The notes beneath the pieces are model-generated. The model was not told the origin of the DNA and ran no database searches. It saw only the letters and a program-made list of their open reading frames with translations. Of a stretch of DNA of 64,000 bases, positions 35,470 to 43,960 are shown piece after piece. Positions within the stretch are counted from its first letter, which is position 1. The number at the start of each line of letters is the position of its first letter. The DNA comes from Spirochaetales bacterium (GTDB lineage: Bacteria > Spirochaetota > Leptospiria > Leptospirales > Leptonemataceae): contig JACKOY010000007.1 of NCBI GenBank assembly GCA_024233935.1, positions 1 to 64,000 of the forward strand. Reading direction: 5' to 3'. The position numbers were made by a program, and so were the translations under genes.

Positions 35470-36759
35470 TCAGTTGTCGCTGATACCCAGCCTGTTCAAG
35501 CGGCCGTCCTGAAAGATGTCCATTCCGGGGGCCAGGATGCGAATATAGCGATCGAAATAGAGCAGTTGCTTCATCAGCAGGGCAAATTCACGTGGAAAAC
35601 GAATACCGTGACGCTCTCCGAGTTGCACCATGTCGATCATCATACGATTCAGATCGTTCTCATCGATTGCGGACCCGGAGCTCACGCTGGCTTCCAGTTT
35701 TTCCATACCACCGAACAGCTTCTTGAGGTCGGCGGCGAAAAGGTTCGCGTCCACGTCATGGTCGGTCGCTCCAATCCCAATCATGGAGCGCGCCATCAGG
35801 TCGAAGTTCTCGGTGACCATCGCTTCCATCAAAGAATTCATTGACTCCCAGGTTGTCTTCTGGATGCGACCTACGATACCGAAGTCAATAAAGCCGACCC
35901 GCCCATCCTCCAGGACCATCAAATTACCCGCATGTACATCAGCGTGAAAGAAATTGCAGTACATCAAACTTGCAAACCAGGTGTTGAGAGCTGTAATCAG
36001 GGTCATTTCCGGGTCGGGGCTGAAACGGCGTATGCTGTCCAGGTCGGTCAGAGGCACTCCGAAAAAGCGTTCCATCGTCAGTACGCGCAGGGTTGTCAGT
36101 CGGTCATAGACCTTTGGCGCAAGCGCGTGCGTTATCTGGTTTTCGTCCAGAAAACCCTGGAACTCACGAATATTGGCAGCCTCTTTGAGGAAGTCGCATT
36201 CTTCCATCATCGTTTTCTGGATGTCGGTGATGATGCCGGTAAGGGAAGTGCGCGAAAACGCGGGCGCCAGCACCTCGAGCACGCGAGCGGAAACGTACAA
36301 GAAATTCAAATCTGTTAGCAGTACGTCTTCCACCCCCGGTTTCTGGACTTTGAGAACCACGTCCTCGCCCGTTTTGAGCTTGGCCGCATGCACCTGAGCG
36401 ATGGACGCGGAGGCGAGCGGCTTTTCATCTATGCTCTCGAAGTGGTCTTCGACGCGCCCCAGTTCCTTTTTGAGAATCGCCTTGATTTCGCGAAATGGAA
36501 TCGGATCAGTTCGATCAAGGCACTTCTGAAACTCCTCTACGTACTCGACCGGAAACAACGAGGGAGAACTGGCAATGAATTGGCCTAATTTGATGTAGGT
36601 CGCACCCAGCTTTTCAAACGTCTGGCGCAGAAGTCTCGGGGCTGGAGGTCGATCTCCCAGAAGCCAGCTCAGGCCCGTGGTTGCGAGAGTCCCGGCGGTC
36701 TGGCCCACGCGCAGAATGCCTTTGAAGGTCCCTTCAATAGAAGAAAACAAATCGGCCAT
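35470..36759 (-). CDS. ubiB: ABC1/UbiB family protein kinase-like ATPase
   Basis: The 429-residue protein carries the family KxGQ motif IKLGQFIASSPSLFPVEYVE near residue 58, the Ala-rich loop PLASASIAQVHAA, the ATP-site VVLKVQKPG and the catalytic-loop/metal region HADVHAGNLMVLEDGRVGFIDFG. Bacterial members act in ubiquinone synthesis or lipid trafficking. No other quinone gene is nearby, and the symbol is given by family only. The predicted C-terminal membrane anchor of E. coli UbiB is not obvious. It follows the unknown 452-residue gene on the same strand. Confidence 0.88.
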   Translation of the reverse strand: MADLFSSIEGTFKGILRVGQTAGTLATTGLSWLLGDRPPAPRLLRQTFEKLGATYIKLGQFIASSPSLFPVEYVEEFQKCLDRTDPIPFREIKAILKKELGRVEDHFESIDEKPLASASIAQVHAAKLKTGEDVVLKVQKPGVEDVLLTDLNFLYVSARVLEVLAPAFSRTSLTGIITDIQKTMMEECDFLKEAANIREFQGFLDENQITHALAPKVYDRLTTLRVLTMERFFGVPLTDLDSIRRFSPDPEMTLITALNTWFASLMYCNFFHADVHAGNLMVLEDGRVGFIDFGIVGRIQKTTWESMNSLMEAMVTENFDLMARSMIGIGATDHDVDANLFAADLKKLFGGMEKLEASVSSGSAIDENDLNRMMIDMVQLGERHGIRFPREFALLMKQLLYFDRYIRILAPGMDIFQDGRLNRLGISDN

Positions 36760-36789
36760 GGAACCAGCCTGGTCGGGATTCGGACCCTG

Positions 36790-38148
36790 TCATCCTGAAA
36801 CCGCAGGCTCGGGTACCGGTGTTCCGGTCCAGGCCGGCGGCGAACGGAACTCGCATTCATCGAACGAGAACAGCACTCGAGACAGAGTGCGCAGCTCCAG
36901 TCCGGCAACCATGTAGGCACGATCGGTAGCGGCAATGCGGATGCCCAGTTCGCGCGAAAGAAACGCCTCGAGATCCGGGCGCTTGACTGATTCGCCGGCG
37001 GTGCGTTCCAGACGGTAGACACGATTGATTGCGTAGTCGGTTTCGTGGCGTACGGCCTCGACATCCAGACTGCAACAGTCCTGGAGAAAAGTGGTGCGTT
37101 CGGAAAGCAAGGGCCAGGGGAGCCTGCTGGAGCGATTCAAACCGCCGATTGGCGTAAATGCCGCCTCCGCAAGTAACCTCCGATCCGAATCCCCGATTGC
37201 CAGGCGCAGACCCCGGGGTCCGGTTGTGATGGCAAGTGTGGTGGGCTGCGGTAATAAGGACGGCCCGGGGGTTGTTTCCAGGGCCAGCAATGGCAGAAAG
37301 CCCTCGTCATGATAGGTTCGGGCGGTCAAACGAACGCGGGCATAGACTTCAAAGGCCATGCGCCTTTCCGCTCCCCGGCGGTATGCCTGCCCGTCGGTTT
37401 CCGCTTCCAGAAACGCGAACGCCCAGAGCTCCATCGATGTTTGCCCGGGCCCGACACGAAACGGGGCCGGTAAGATGCGGTTCCCTTCGTCGGCGGCTGC
37501 GATCAGAGGAATAAGTAGAGCGCGTCGCATTCGAAACCGCCCGGCCTGTAAACGTCGGTAGGCGTTGCCGGATCGGGCGCAGTGCGGACAGGGTTGGTGC
37601 CGCGAATGAAACAGCTTATTCAGAAGCCGAACCGGAGCATAACGACCGTGATTGAGACCAGGATAGTGCCTCGTTGGCTGGAGCCTGTAAAAGGAAAACG
37701 AATCATCCGCCGGGTCACCGCGCTCGTTCGCAAGGACAAACAATCGCGCGACCAGGCGTAGCTGGTTGCGTACGGCTTTGCGACCAAGAAGGGCAAGCGC
37801 CAGGCGGGTGCGTTTGGCGGGACCACTTTCCAGAACCAGCTCCAGGCCCCCGGCCGCATGGTCCCGGAGGCGGGCCCGAACGGGAATATCGAGCCCCCTC
37901 ATCACCGCGACCGGAAAATCGTGACCGGCCCGGGCCAGCCTTTCCAGGGCCTCTTCATGGGTGATAGACAGGCGAACGCGGGCCCGCACCTGCCGGTACC
38001 GCAGGTTGCGGGGCAGGGGTAGCCGGCGGTGCGCCAGCCAGTACAGCGCGCGCTGAATGGCCGGCCGGAATTCTTCCGCCAGGGTCCAGCCCGGGGTCCA
38101 AATGGCACGGAATTTCTCGTTGATCGTGCTCTGAATCTGTTTCAACAT
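36790..38148 (-). CDS. Protein of unknown function with a CPHC motif
   Basis: I do not recognise this 452-residue soluble protein. It is strongly basic in the first 230 residues and has no signal peptide or membrane segment. A single HQPCPHCARSGNAYR (about 188-202) could be half of a zinc site. Predicted beta strands dominate 225-400. It starts 62 bases from the divergent fliN gene and ends 30 bases before the UbiB-family gene, so it may share a transcript with the latter. Base composition matches its neighbours. Confidence 0.7.
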   Translation of the reverse strand: MLKQIQSTINEKFRAIWTPGWTLAEEFRPAIQRALYWLAHRRLPLPRNLRYRQVRARVRLSITHEEALERLARAGHDFPVAVMRGLDIPVRARLRDHAAGGLELVLESGPAKRTRLALALLGRKAVRNQLRLVARLFVLANERGDPADDSFSFYRLQPTRHYPGLNHGRYAPVRLLNKLFHSRHQPCPHCARSGNAYRRLQAGRFRMRRALLIPLIAAADEGNRILPAPFRVGPGQTSMELWAFAFLEAETDGQAYRRGAERRMAFEVYARVRLTARTYHDEGFLPLLALETTPGPSLLPQPTTLAITTGPRGLRLAIGDSDRRLLAEAAFTPIGGLNRSSRLPWPLLSERTTFLQDCCSLDVEAVRHETDYAINRVYRLERTAGESVKRPDLEAFLSRELGIRIAATDRAYMVAGLELRTLSRVLFSFDECEFRSPPAWTGTPVPEPAVSG

Positions 38149-38210
38149 GCGCGTAGCCCGGAGCCCATTACTTTGTATCGACTTCTTCCGGGTTCGTCGA
38201 TAAGAACCTT

Positions 38211-38759
38211 ATGGCGGACGATTCCAGCAGCTTATCCCAGGAAGAAATCGACGCCCTGCTGAACATGGACGACGACTCCGGGGGGGGCGGCGGTGGCGGC
38301 GGCGATGACCTGAACCTCGACGGCCTGCTCGGAGGCGGGGGCGACGAGGATTCCGGCGGCGGCGCCTCCCAGGGACTGGATCAGGATGCGCTGAATGCGC
38401 TCGCGGGCGCGGTAGCGGGGCCTGCCTCTCGTGGCGGCGGCGGTGGCGGCGGTTCGTCGGCCGGAATGATGCCCAGCGGTCGTGGCGAAGGTGGCGGAGG
38501 ACGCGATAATGTCGATCTTCTGCTGGAAGTTACGCTGCGGTTTACGGTCGAATTGGGCCGGACCCAGATGTATATCCGGGATGTTTTGATGCTCGGGGAA
38601 TCGTCGGTCGTGGAACTGGACAAGAACGTTGGGGATGAGGTCGATATATTAATCAACGATCGCCTTTTTGGCCGTGGTCGCCTGGTGGTTCTTGGCGAGT
38701 ACTTCGGTGTTCAGATTACGCACATTATTGATCCGCTGAGTCGCTTCCGCAATCTATAG
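38211..38759 (+). CDS. fliN: Flagellar motor switch protein FliN
   Basis: The 182-residue protein opens SLSQEEIDALLNMDD, the FliM/FliN N-terminal signature. A low-complexity Gly/Asp/Ser linker follows (about 22-100, with runs of 5-7 Gly). The SpoA domain is at about 102-182: LLEVTLRFTVELGRTQMYIR, GESSVVELDKNVGDEVDI and GRGRLVVLGEYFGVQIT. FliN forms the C-ring at the base of the motor and takes part in switching and export. The Gly-rich linker is longer than in E. coli FliN (137 residues). Confidence 0.95.
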   Translation: MADDSSSLSQEEIDALLNMDDDSGGGGGGGGDDLNLDGLLGGGGDEDSGGGASQGLDQDALNALAGAVAGPASRGGGGGGGSSAGMMPSGRGEGGGGRDNVDLLLEVTLRFTVELGRTQMYIRDVLMLGESSVVELDKNVGDEVDILINDRLFGRGRLVVLGEYFGVQITHIIDPLSRFRNL

Positions 38760-38887
38760 TCGATCATCGATTTTATCAATTCTGTCCAGGCCCGGCCTGC
38801 TTCCGTCACAACTTTTTCGCTCGGGTTCGCTTTGTGTTGACCGGCCCAGGTTAGTGTGGCATTCTCAGTGTCTCTGGAGAATGACCC

Positions 38888-41086
38888 ATGTCCTTCCGAA
38901 CGCGCCTGGTGATTGCTTTTACGGTACTTGCGAGTGGCTTTACTATTGGAGCCACTTTGTATTTCTTTCAAGTGGCCGAACGGCTGGTTTACGAGCAGAT
39001 GAGCTTGCGGCTGAAGGATATCGGCCGTCTCGGCCAGTACATGCTGACCGCCGAGGATCGCGATGCCATCCAACGGCTGGATTTGATGGCCGCCGAAGCT
39101 TCCGGCACGATTGATCAGGACCGCCTGAGTGCGATCGAGGAGGGGGACACGGATCAGCCGCTTTCATCCGACGATATCACCGCTTTGCAGAGTCGTCCGG
39201 ATTTTCAGCGCCTGGTTCAGGTCATGCGGGCCATCAAACGCGCCACCAGAGATCAGGTCGTTCTGCCCCAGGTATTGCCGCAAACCTATCTGGACATGGA
39301 AGACCTTCCCCAGGTTCGTTTCGTCTATATTCTGACTGCCATTCCGGAATCGCCGGACCGTACGATATTGCGCTTCATTGTCGACGGGGACTACGAAGAG
39401 ATCGACCTGGATCAAGACGGTCAGATCGGAGAGGACGAGCAAGCGACTCAACTTGGTCTACTTTACAACGTGACCGGCCAGGATCGACTCAGAGCTGCTT
39501 TTGACGGTAACGTATATGCAAACGAGGAATTCGCCACGGATACATGGGGCACCTGGTTTTCTTCTTATATACCTATCTACAACGCAGACGGAACCGAAGT
39601 GATCGCGGTAATGGGCGTCGATCTTGATGCCCATGGTCCCTACAATTCCCTGGAGGCGGTCAAGCGAGTCGCGATCGGGATTTGTGTGGTGACGGTTCTG
39701 CTTTGCATCCTGGCGGCCTGGCTGCTCGCCCGCTGGCTGACCGGCCCGATTGCAGAATTGACCCGGGGCGCGGACCGTGTTCGCCAGCGGGACTTCAGCG
39801 TCCAGATTGATGTTCGGTCAAAAGACGAGATCGGGCATCTGGCGCAGGCCTTCAACGTCATGGTGGCTGAGATTGGGTCCTATTCGGAAGGCCTTGAGGC
39901 GATGGTTGCCCAGAGAACCAACGAACTGAGCACGGCTCTTGATGACGTCAAGAGCCTCAAGAACCAGCAGGATGCTGACTACTTTCTAACGACCCTGCTT
40001 ACGAACCCGCTTTTTCGCAACTTCAGCAAGAGTCGGGCCGTGCACACCGAGTTTTTGATTGAACAGAAGAAACGCTTTCAGTTCAAAAAGTTTGAGGCGC
40101 ATCTGGGGGGCGACCTCTGCGTGAGCGGCAACCTGCGATTCCCATCGGGCCGGTGGACCATGTTCGTCAACGGCGACGCAATGGGCAAATCCATGCAGGG
40201 CGCCGGCGGGGCGCTGATCATGGGGGCAGTTGTAAATTCGATTATGCATCGATCCGCGGCCGATGACCGAATACTTACAATGTCGCCCGAGGAATGGCTT
40301 CGGGAGACGTATCGTGAATTGAACGACGTCTTCCGGACCTTTGATGGCAGTATGTTCGTATCCTGCGTGCTGGGTATCGTGGAAGACGCCACTGGCCGAC
40401 TGTTGTACTTCAACTCCGAACATCCTTCTCCGGTACTATACCGCAATGGGACGGCCGTGCTTCTCGATGAGGGCTCTCACCTGCCGAAGCTGGGTATGCC
40501 GTTTCCCACGGATTTCGAGATGCAATCCTACCAGCTTGAGCCCGGCGATGTGCTCCTGGTCGGTAGCGATGGAAAAGACGATCTGGTCCTGTCCGTCTCT
40601 GACGAGGGCCGGGTCATCAATGAGGACCCCGAGGTGTTTCTGAAACTTGTAGAGCGGGGTAAGGGAGACCTGAAGGCCATCCACGAGGAAGCCCTGAAAA
40701 CCGGGGACCTCACGGACGACCTATCCATGATCCGTGTGGAGTATGCTGGCGCCGCCGCTCAGAAAAGTGGGCCCGACCGGGTTGACATAGACGCCGTGAC
40801 CGAGCTCATTCGGGCACACGATTTTGGGTCTGCGCTTGCGCTCCTGGAGGAGAGGCCCGCCGAGAGTCTGGGTTTCGCTGCCATCTACTATCGTGGCCTG
40901 TGTCTGGCGCGCCTTGGGCGCGATCGGGAAGCCGCGGAAACCCTGCAGCATGCCCAAAGCTTCGACCGGGAGCATGCGGCGGTTTACCGACTGCTGGCAA
41001 AGGTCTATCGTAATCTTGGAAATGAAAACGAGGCGCGGGAGTATGAAAGCCGCGCAGCCGAGCTGGATCGTTCCGTGAAAAACTGA
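38888..41086 (+). CDS. Membrane PP2C (SpoIIE-type) phosphatase with HAMP and TPR
   Basis: The 732-residue sensor phosphatase has helices at about 7-27 and 258-283 enclosing a periplasmic domain of about 230 residues. A HAMP domain follows (LTGPIAELTRGADRVRQRDF), then a coiled linker. The PP2C domain (about 395-620) has metal-site motifs NGDAMGKSMQG, VGSDGKDDLV and LTDDLSMIRV. One to two TPR units lie at about 650-730. Phosphatases of this class dephosphorylate STAS antagonists, so it could act on the STAS proteins at 30406 and 34499; this is inferred. A 129-base gap separates it from fliN. Confidence 0.88.
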   Translation: MSFRTRLVIAFTVLASGFTIGATLYFFQVAERLVYEQMSLRLKDIGRLGQYMLTAEDRDAIQRLDLMAAEASGTIDQDRLSAIEEGDTDQPLSSDDITALQSRPDFQRLVQVMRAIKRATRDQVVLPQVLPQTYLDMEDLPQVRFVYILTAIPESPDRTILRFIVDGDYEEIDLDQDGQIGEDEQATQLGLLYNVTGQDRLRAAFDGNVYANEEFATDTWGTWFSSYIPIYNADGTEVIAVMGVDLDAHGPYNSLEAVKRVAIGICVVTVLLCILAAWLLARWLTGPIAELTRGADRVRQRDFSVQIDVRSKDEIGHLAQAFNVMVAEIGSYSEGLEAMVAQRTNELSTALDDVKSLKNQQDADYFLTTLLTNPLFRNFSKSRAVHTEFLIEQKKRFQFKKFEAHLGGDLCVSGNLRFPSGRWTMFVNGDAMGKSMQGAGGALIMGAVVNSIMHRSAADDRILTMSPEEWLRETYRELNDVFRTFDGSMFVSCVLGIVEDATGRLLYFNSEHPSPVLYRNGTAVLLDEGSHLPKLGMPFPTDFEMQSYQLEPGDVLLVGSDGKDDLVLSVSDEGRVINEDPEVFLKLVERGKGDLKAIHEEALKTGDLTDDLSMIRVEYAGAAAQKSGPDRVDIDAVTELIRAHDFGSALALLEERPAESLGFAAIYYRGLCLARLGRDREAAETLQHAQSFDREHAAVYRLLAKVYRNLGNENEAREYESRAAELDRSVKN

Positions 41087-41281
41087 TATCGGAACTGAGC
41101 GCGCAAACTTAACGACCGCACGAACTTTTTTTCTGCGCCGCGTTTTAGCCCCCGGGAGGGCTCGATCGGCTTTAGACCGGTGCGTCTTTTTTTGGGGTAG
41201 CTTCCAAAAATCCTGTTGGGCAACCGCTTCTTGCCCGAGGCATAAAAGGACGTCTTGTTCGCAATTTTCCCCCTGCTTCCC

Positions 41282-41309
41282 TAATCCACAGCCTTCCGTT
41301 TCCCGACTA
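41282..41309 (+). promoter_or_regulatory. Possible sigma-28 type promoter of flaB
   Basis: TAAT (41282-41285), 16 bases, then CCCGACTA (41302-41309) loosely resembles the flagellar sigma consensus TAAA-N15-GCCGATAA (5 of 8 matches in the -10). It would give a leader of about 60 bases holding both stem-loops. The match is moderate, and other placements are possible. Confidence 0.35.
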
Positions 41310-41326
41310 CTAAGAGTGTAACACCC

Positions 41327-41344
41327 AGGGGCAAGGATGCCCCT
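41327..41344 (+). promoter_or_regulatory. flaB leader stem-loop 1, CsrA-type (GGA in loop)
   Basis: AGGGGCA (41327-41333) pairs with TGCCCCT (41338-41344) around the loop AGGA. The central CAAGGATG fits the CsrA consensus RUACARGGAUGU over its core, with GGA (41335-41337) exposed in the loop. It lies 30 bases upstream of the flaB start, comparable with the upstream CsrA site in the Bacillus hag leader. Confidence 0.7.
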
Positions 41345-41354
41345 TTGGTATCAA

Positions 41355-41372
41355 AGTTTCACGGAGGAAACT
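41355..41372 (+). promoter_or_regulatory. flaB leader stem-loop 2, enclosing the ribosome binding site
   Basis: AGTTTC (41355-41360) pairs with GAAACT (41367-41372) around ACGGAG; the Shine-Dalgarno GGAGG (41363-41367) lies in and beside the loop, 7 bases from ATG 41375. The loop again presents GGA. CsrA bound at both loops would block ribosome entry. With stem-loop 1 it forms a two-site arrangement. Confidence 0.7.
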
Positions 41373-41374
41373 CA

Positions 41375-42220
41375 ATGATTATCAACCACAACCTGTCCGC
41401 GATCAACTCGCATCGCGTACTGAAGTTCCAGCATTGGAATGTGGACCGGAACATGGAGAAGTTGTCTTCCGGCATGCGGATCAACCGCGCCGGCGACGAC
41501 GCCTCTGGTTTGGCCGTATCTGAAAAGATGCGTTCCCAGATCAACGGCCTGCGTCAGGCTGAGCGGAACACCGAAGACGGTATGTCCCTCATTCAGACCA
41601 CCGAAGGTTATCTGCAGGAAGTCGCTGATATTATCCAGCGGATTCGTGTGCTCGCGGTACAGTCCTCCAACGGCATCTATACCGCGAACGACCGCCAGAT
41701 GATTCAGGTGGAAGTCTCGCAGCTGATCGACGAGGTCGACCGGATCGCATCCCAGGCGGAGTTCAACAAGATGAATCTCCTGCAGGGAGATTTTGCACGG
41801 GGATCACGTACTTCTTCTATGTGGTTCCACATTGGACCGAACCAGCATCAGCGCGAGCGCGTATTCATCTCAACGATGACCTCACGCGCTCTCAATCTGA
41901 TGAATGCGGATGGAACTCTTCTGACCCTGTCAACAGCGGAGTTCGCGAATGAGTCGATAGGCGTACTGGACGCTGCGTTGCATCGCATCAACAAGCAACG
42001 TGCCAACCTGGGCGCTTACTTTAACCGATTGGAGCATGCCGCGAAGGGCTTGATGGTCGCCTACGAAAATATGCAGGCGTCCGAATCTCGCATTCGTGAC
42101 ACGGACATGGCCGAAGAATCTGTGGCTTTCACCAAGAATCAGATTCTCGTTCAGTCCGGAACGGCAATGCTGGCTCAGGCTAACCTGCGTCCGCAATCCG
42201 TGCTGCAGCTGCTCCGATAA
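41375..42220 (+). CDS. flaB: Flagellin FlaB (periplasmic filament core)
   Basis: The 281-residue flagellin starts MIINHNLSAINSHRVLKFQ and has NMEKLSSGMRINRAGDDASG, the spirochaete FlaB N-terminus. The C-terminal coil has LGAYFNRLEHAAKGLMVAYE and ends QANLRPQSVLQLLR. There is no variable central domain, as usual for FlaB buried under a sheath. ATG 41375 is chosen because of GGAGG at 41363-41367; the frame extends to 41345 without support. Export uses the flagellar type III system, so no signal peptide is expected. Translation is probably controlled through the leader. Confidence 0.97.
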   Translation: MIINHNLSAINSHRVLKFQHWNVDRNMEKLSSGMRINRAGDDASGLAVSEKMRSQINGLRQAERNTEDGMSLIQTTEGYLQEVADIIQRIRVLAVQSSNGIYTANDRQMIQVEVSQLIDEVDRIASQAEFNKMNLLQGDFARGSRTSSMWFHIGPNQHQRERVFISTMTSRALNLMNADGTLLTLSTAEFANESIGVLDAALHRINKQRANLGAYFNRLEHAAKGLMVAYENMQASESRIRDTDMAEESVAFTKNQILVQSGTAMLAQANLRPQSVLQLLR

Positions 42221-42249
42221 TAAAACGGCTTTTGCCGACAGACTTACGG

Positions 42250-42304
42250 CGAAGGTTTCCACCTTCGTTTGGCGGGGGGCTTGCTGGCCCCCCGTCATTT
42301 TTTT
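42250..42304 (+). terminator. Double stem-loop terminator after flaB
   Basis: First stem CGAAGGT/ACCTTCG (42250-42256, 42261-42267). Second stem CGGGGGGC (42273-42280), loop TTGCTG, GCCCCCCG (42287-42294), then TCA and seven T (42298-42304). The second is a strong intrinsic terminator, as expected for an abundant mRNA. Its T-run abuts the 3' end of the convergent DUF1564-like gene. Confidence 0.88.
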
Positions 42305-42842
42305 AGGGGCCCGATCGACCCTTTAATGGGCCGTCAGCCCGGATGGCTGTACGTGGTGGGTCGCTTGAGACCCGAAAGAACGTTCTTCGTCGCGTGATGC
42401 CGTCCTCCAAAGAAACCTTCTCGAAAAAATCGATCGATTTCCCGTACAGGGACGACCAAGCTCCGACGTTCGTTTTGGGTCGTACCTCGTCCTGCTGGTC
42501 CAGGCGCACGAGTATGACAAACATGTTACACATCGTCACACCGCAACCCGCGGCCAGGCAGCGCAGCTCCGTCCATAATTCGCCCGGCACCCGAACATGC
42601 CACCGCTGAATGGTTGGATCGTCCGCTTGATACTTGCGCGTGACGCGCTGGACGTTCGGCAATCGACCCTGGGCGCGGTAAAGCGCGGCTTTCCCGAGCA
42701 GGAATTGAAGGTAGGCAATGACCCAACGGTGCCGGTCGCGCTGCCTGCGCAGAAACGGTTCTAAGTCCTGCGGCACCAGGAACGTGCACGCTGGCCTGCT
42801 GGGTTTGATTGCATTCGAGTCCCACTGCAGTTCTTTTTCCAC
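42303..42842 (-). CDS. DUF1564-like protein of Leptospira type
   Basis: The 179-residue protein follows the pattern I associate with the Leptospira DUF1564 family: CTFLVPQDLEPFLRRQRDRH, WVIAYLQFLLGKAALYRAQG, then WHVRVPGELWTELRCLAAGC and GVTMCNMFVILVRLD. The aromatic-plus-WxEL and (S/T)xCxxF(V)xLxxLD order is the family mark. The function is unknown; the helical C-terminal half resembles ribbon-helix-helix-like folds only loosely. It ends the minus-strand cluster, 12 bases after the CPBP gene. Confidence 0.65.
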   Translation of the reverse strand: MEKELQWDSNAIKPSRPACTFLVPQDLEPFLRRQRDRHRWVIAYLQFLLGKAALYRAQGRLPNVQRVTRKYQADDPTIQRWHVRVPGELWTELRCLAAGCGVTMCNMFVILVRLDQQDEVRPKTNVGAWSSLYGKSIDFFEKVSLEDGITRRRTFFRVSSDPPRTAIRADGPLKGRSGP

Positions 42843-42854
42843 AAAAGGAAGAGG

Positions 42855-43862
42855 TCATCGGACTGCATCTTGTTGCGCGCTTTTTGAGAATGGCAGGAGA
42901 CGATTGCGGACGGAACCGTACGAAACCCGCACCCAAAAACAGATCGCGCAGCAGCCCAAAACGATCGTCAGGATGCCCAGATAGCCGGCCTCGGGTCCAA
43001 AGGCGCCGCCGGTCCAGGTCTCGGGACCCAGTTGCTGAATCACGATCAGGCTTTCGCCGATGCGTTGCCCACTGACCGGAAAACCAAACAGGCTGCCCTG
43101 GAAGAAATTCCAGGAGAGATGCATGCCGACCGAGAGGGCGATGCGGCCGGTAAGCACGTAGGGGAGCGCCAGTTCGACTCCCGCGAGTACGAGGCAAAGC
43201 GTACTGGTCAGGCTTGCATTGGGATTCAGGGCATGCAGGCCGCCAAAGACGGCCGACGATAGGAGCACTGCCAGAATGATGCCAGCCGGTGCCGGTAGCC
43301 AGCGGAAGCGCAAACCCTCGGCCAGGTTCGTCAAATGGTAGGACCGACTCAAGAACTCTTCCGCGATCGCGACGCCGATGAAAAGCACGAAGCTTTCAGT
43401 AAGCGTTGCCAGCAAGTCGGAGGTTACCGGCCGCGGGCGATGCACAATCCAGCCCATGAAGTATTGCGCGAGAAAGATGATCTCAATTAGAATTGCTCCC
43501 AGAAAAAACCCGAAGGCCAGGTCAAAGCGTGCGTGTCGATCAAACACAAGTCCGAAGCCCCGGGTGTTGCGACGATCCAGAGCTTTTCCGGCAATCAGCA
43601 TGACGCTGATCACCAGCAATACCTCAAAGGCAACCGACATCAGCAGGCCCCAGCCGGACAGATCAACGCCCAGCTCAAGAAGCAGGGCACGGTAGGGAAG
43701 AAAGGCGACGAAAAGCGCAACTCCCAGCGTAATCAGTACCGCCGTATGAGCGGCCAATCGCGTTAGCGTTCGGTAGCGTCGTTCATCGGAGTTATAAAAG
43801 ATCCAGTTCAGAATCTTCGGGATGTTTATCGCGTCTGCCTGCGGCGGCTCCGTTTCGTCCAT
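42855..43862 (-). CDS. CPBP (type II CAAX) intramembrane metalloprotease
   Basis: The 335-residue polytopic protein has about eight helices. The CPBP motifs are AEEFLSRSY (Glu-Glu-x-x-x-Arg), GGLHALNPN and MHLSWNFFQG, which supply the catalytic Glu and metal-site His and Asn. Bacterial members act in intramembrane proteolysis or self-protection from bacteriocins. The target is unknown. It follows the sirtuin gene by 98 bases on the same strand. Confidence 0.9.
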   Translation of the reverse strand: MDETEPPQADAINIPKILNWIFYNSDERRYRTLTRLAAHTAVLITLGVALFVAFLPYRALLLELGVDLSGWGLLMSVAFEVLLVISVMLIAGKALDRRNTRGFGLVFDRHARFDLAFGFFLGAILIEIIFLAQYFMGWIVHRPRPVTSDLLATLTESFVLFIGVAIAEEFLSRSYHLTNLAEGLRFRWLPAPAGIILAVLLSSAVFGGLHALNPNASLTSTLCLVLAGVELALPYVLTGRIALSVGMHLSWNFFQGSLFGFPVSGQRIGESLIVIQQLGPETWTGGAFGPEAGYLGILTIVLGCCAICFWVRVSYGSVRNRLLPFSKSAQQDAVR

Positions 43863-43960
43863 ACCTGCAATCGTCCGGATCTATTCTGCGGATATTCTGC
43901 TGAACCAAACGCAACAGACCACCCCATCGATACGAACCGGACCGCCAGCGGGGTCCTGAG

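Larger units (their letters stand above)
41087..41374 (+). other. flaB upstream region and leader
   Basis: This 288-base gap before flaB contains no reading frame worth calling. A candidate sigma-28 promoter and two leader stem-loops occupy its 3' part and are listed separately. Near the 5' end, AGCCC (41147-41151) and GGGCT (41158-41162) may pair around a short loop, with a T-rich stretch further on, perhaps terminating the phosphatase gene; that is weak. Confidence 0.5.
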
